From NCBI GenBank assembly GCA_905215655.1, contig CAJMQT010000046.1, positions 1 through 14,912 on the forward strand: a stretch of DNA of 14,912 bases, written 5' to 3'. This DNA comes from an uncultured bacterium (lineage in GTDB: Bacteria > Bacteroidota > Bacteroidia > Bacteroidales > Bacteroidaceae). Positions 14,823 to 14,912 of this stretch are shown here, piece after piece. The first letter of the stretch is position 1. Each line of letters opens with the position of its first letter. Under the pieces are notes generated by a model. It searched no databases and was not told where the DNA came from. It saw only the letters and a program-made list of their open reading frames with translations. A program made the position numbers and the translations under genes.

Positions 14823-14912
14823 CTATTTGAAGAGTTTTCGGAAAGCTGCCGGAATCATTGTTTCAAACTCCATCGGCTGGTTGGTTACGGGGTGATGAAA
14901 GCACAGCAGGTA
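14823..14912 (-). CDS. RluA-family pseudouridine synthase, C-terminal tip
   Basis: Only the last 29 residues and a TAG stop are inside the window; the start lies beyond the right edge. The visible end, with FHHPVTNQPMEFETMIPAAF, matches the C-terminal strand typical of RluA/RluD-type 23S rRNA pseudouridine synthases (HPVT.x.MxFxxPLPxD pattern). The catalytic aspartate region is outside the window, so subfamily and rRNA target cannot be told. It is on the same strand as the small membrane gene and men genes, 81 bp upstream, and may share their transcript. The 81-bp gap shows no clear Bacteroidales promoter (TTTG/TAnnTTTG) or terminator. Confidence 0.75.
   Translation of the reverse strand, partial: YLLCFHHPVTNQPMEFETMIPAAFRKLFK

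Overview
The window looks like a chromosomal segment of an anaerobic or microaerobic Bacteroidota bacterium, most likely order Bacteroidales (Prevotella/Bacteroides-like). The reasons are a complex I operon in which nuoD is followed directly by nuoH, mostly weak Shine-Dalgarno signals, AT-rich leaders, and a menaquinone operon without menH. The genus is an inference. I see no phage, IS, CRISPR, tRNA or rRNA signal.

Layout, + strand (1-8128): the 3' part of a proton-pumping quinone oxidoreductase (complex I) operon, in the order nuoD (C-terminal end only), nuoH, nuoI, nuoJ, nuoK, nuoL, nuoM, nuoN. The nuoEFG genes of the NADH-oxidising module, which sit between nuoCD and nuoH in E. coli, are absent there, and a small perfect hairpin lies at the junction. 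A second imperfect hairpin separates nuoH from nuoI. The operon ends at a very long stem-loop terminator (8158-8221) that it shares with the converging operon.

Layout, - strand (14912-8268): the 3' tip of an RluA-family pseudouridine synthase gene, a 50-residue two-helix membrane protein, then menaquinone genes in transcription order: menI-like thioesterase, menF, menD, menB, menC, menE. They cover chorismate to 1,4-dihydroxy-2-naphthoate, except for the MenH step. A 125-bp palindromic element holding four 22-bp tandem units lies between menB and menC.

How they fit together: the Nuo complex reduces a membrane quinone and pumps ions, and the converging operon makes the naphthoquinone ring of menaquinone, the likely electron acceptor. 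The region is mainly respiratory housekeeping. The points most worth checking are the loss of the conserved TM7 lysine in NuoM (Leu223), the 22-bp repeat element inside the men operon, the missing nuoEFG and menH, the short MenE, the Ser-for-His change in the thioesterase, and the small membrane protein. I found no evidence of a wholly new multi-gene system.
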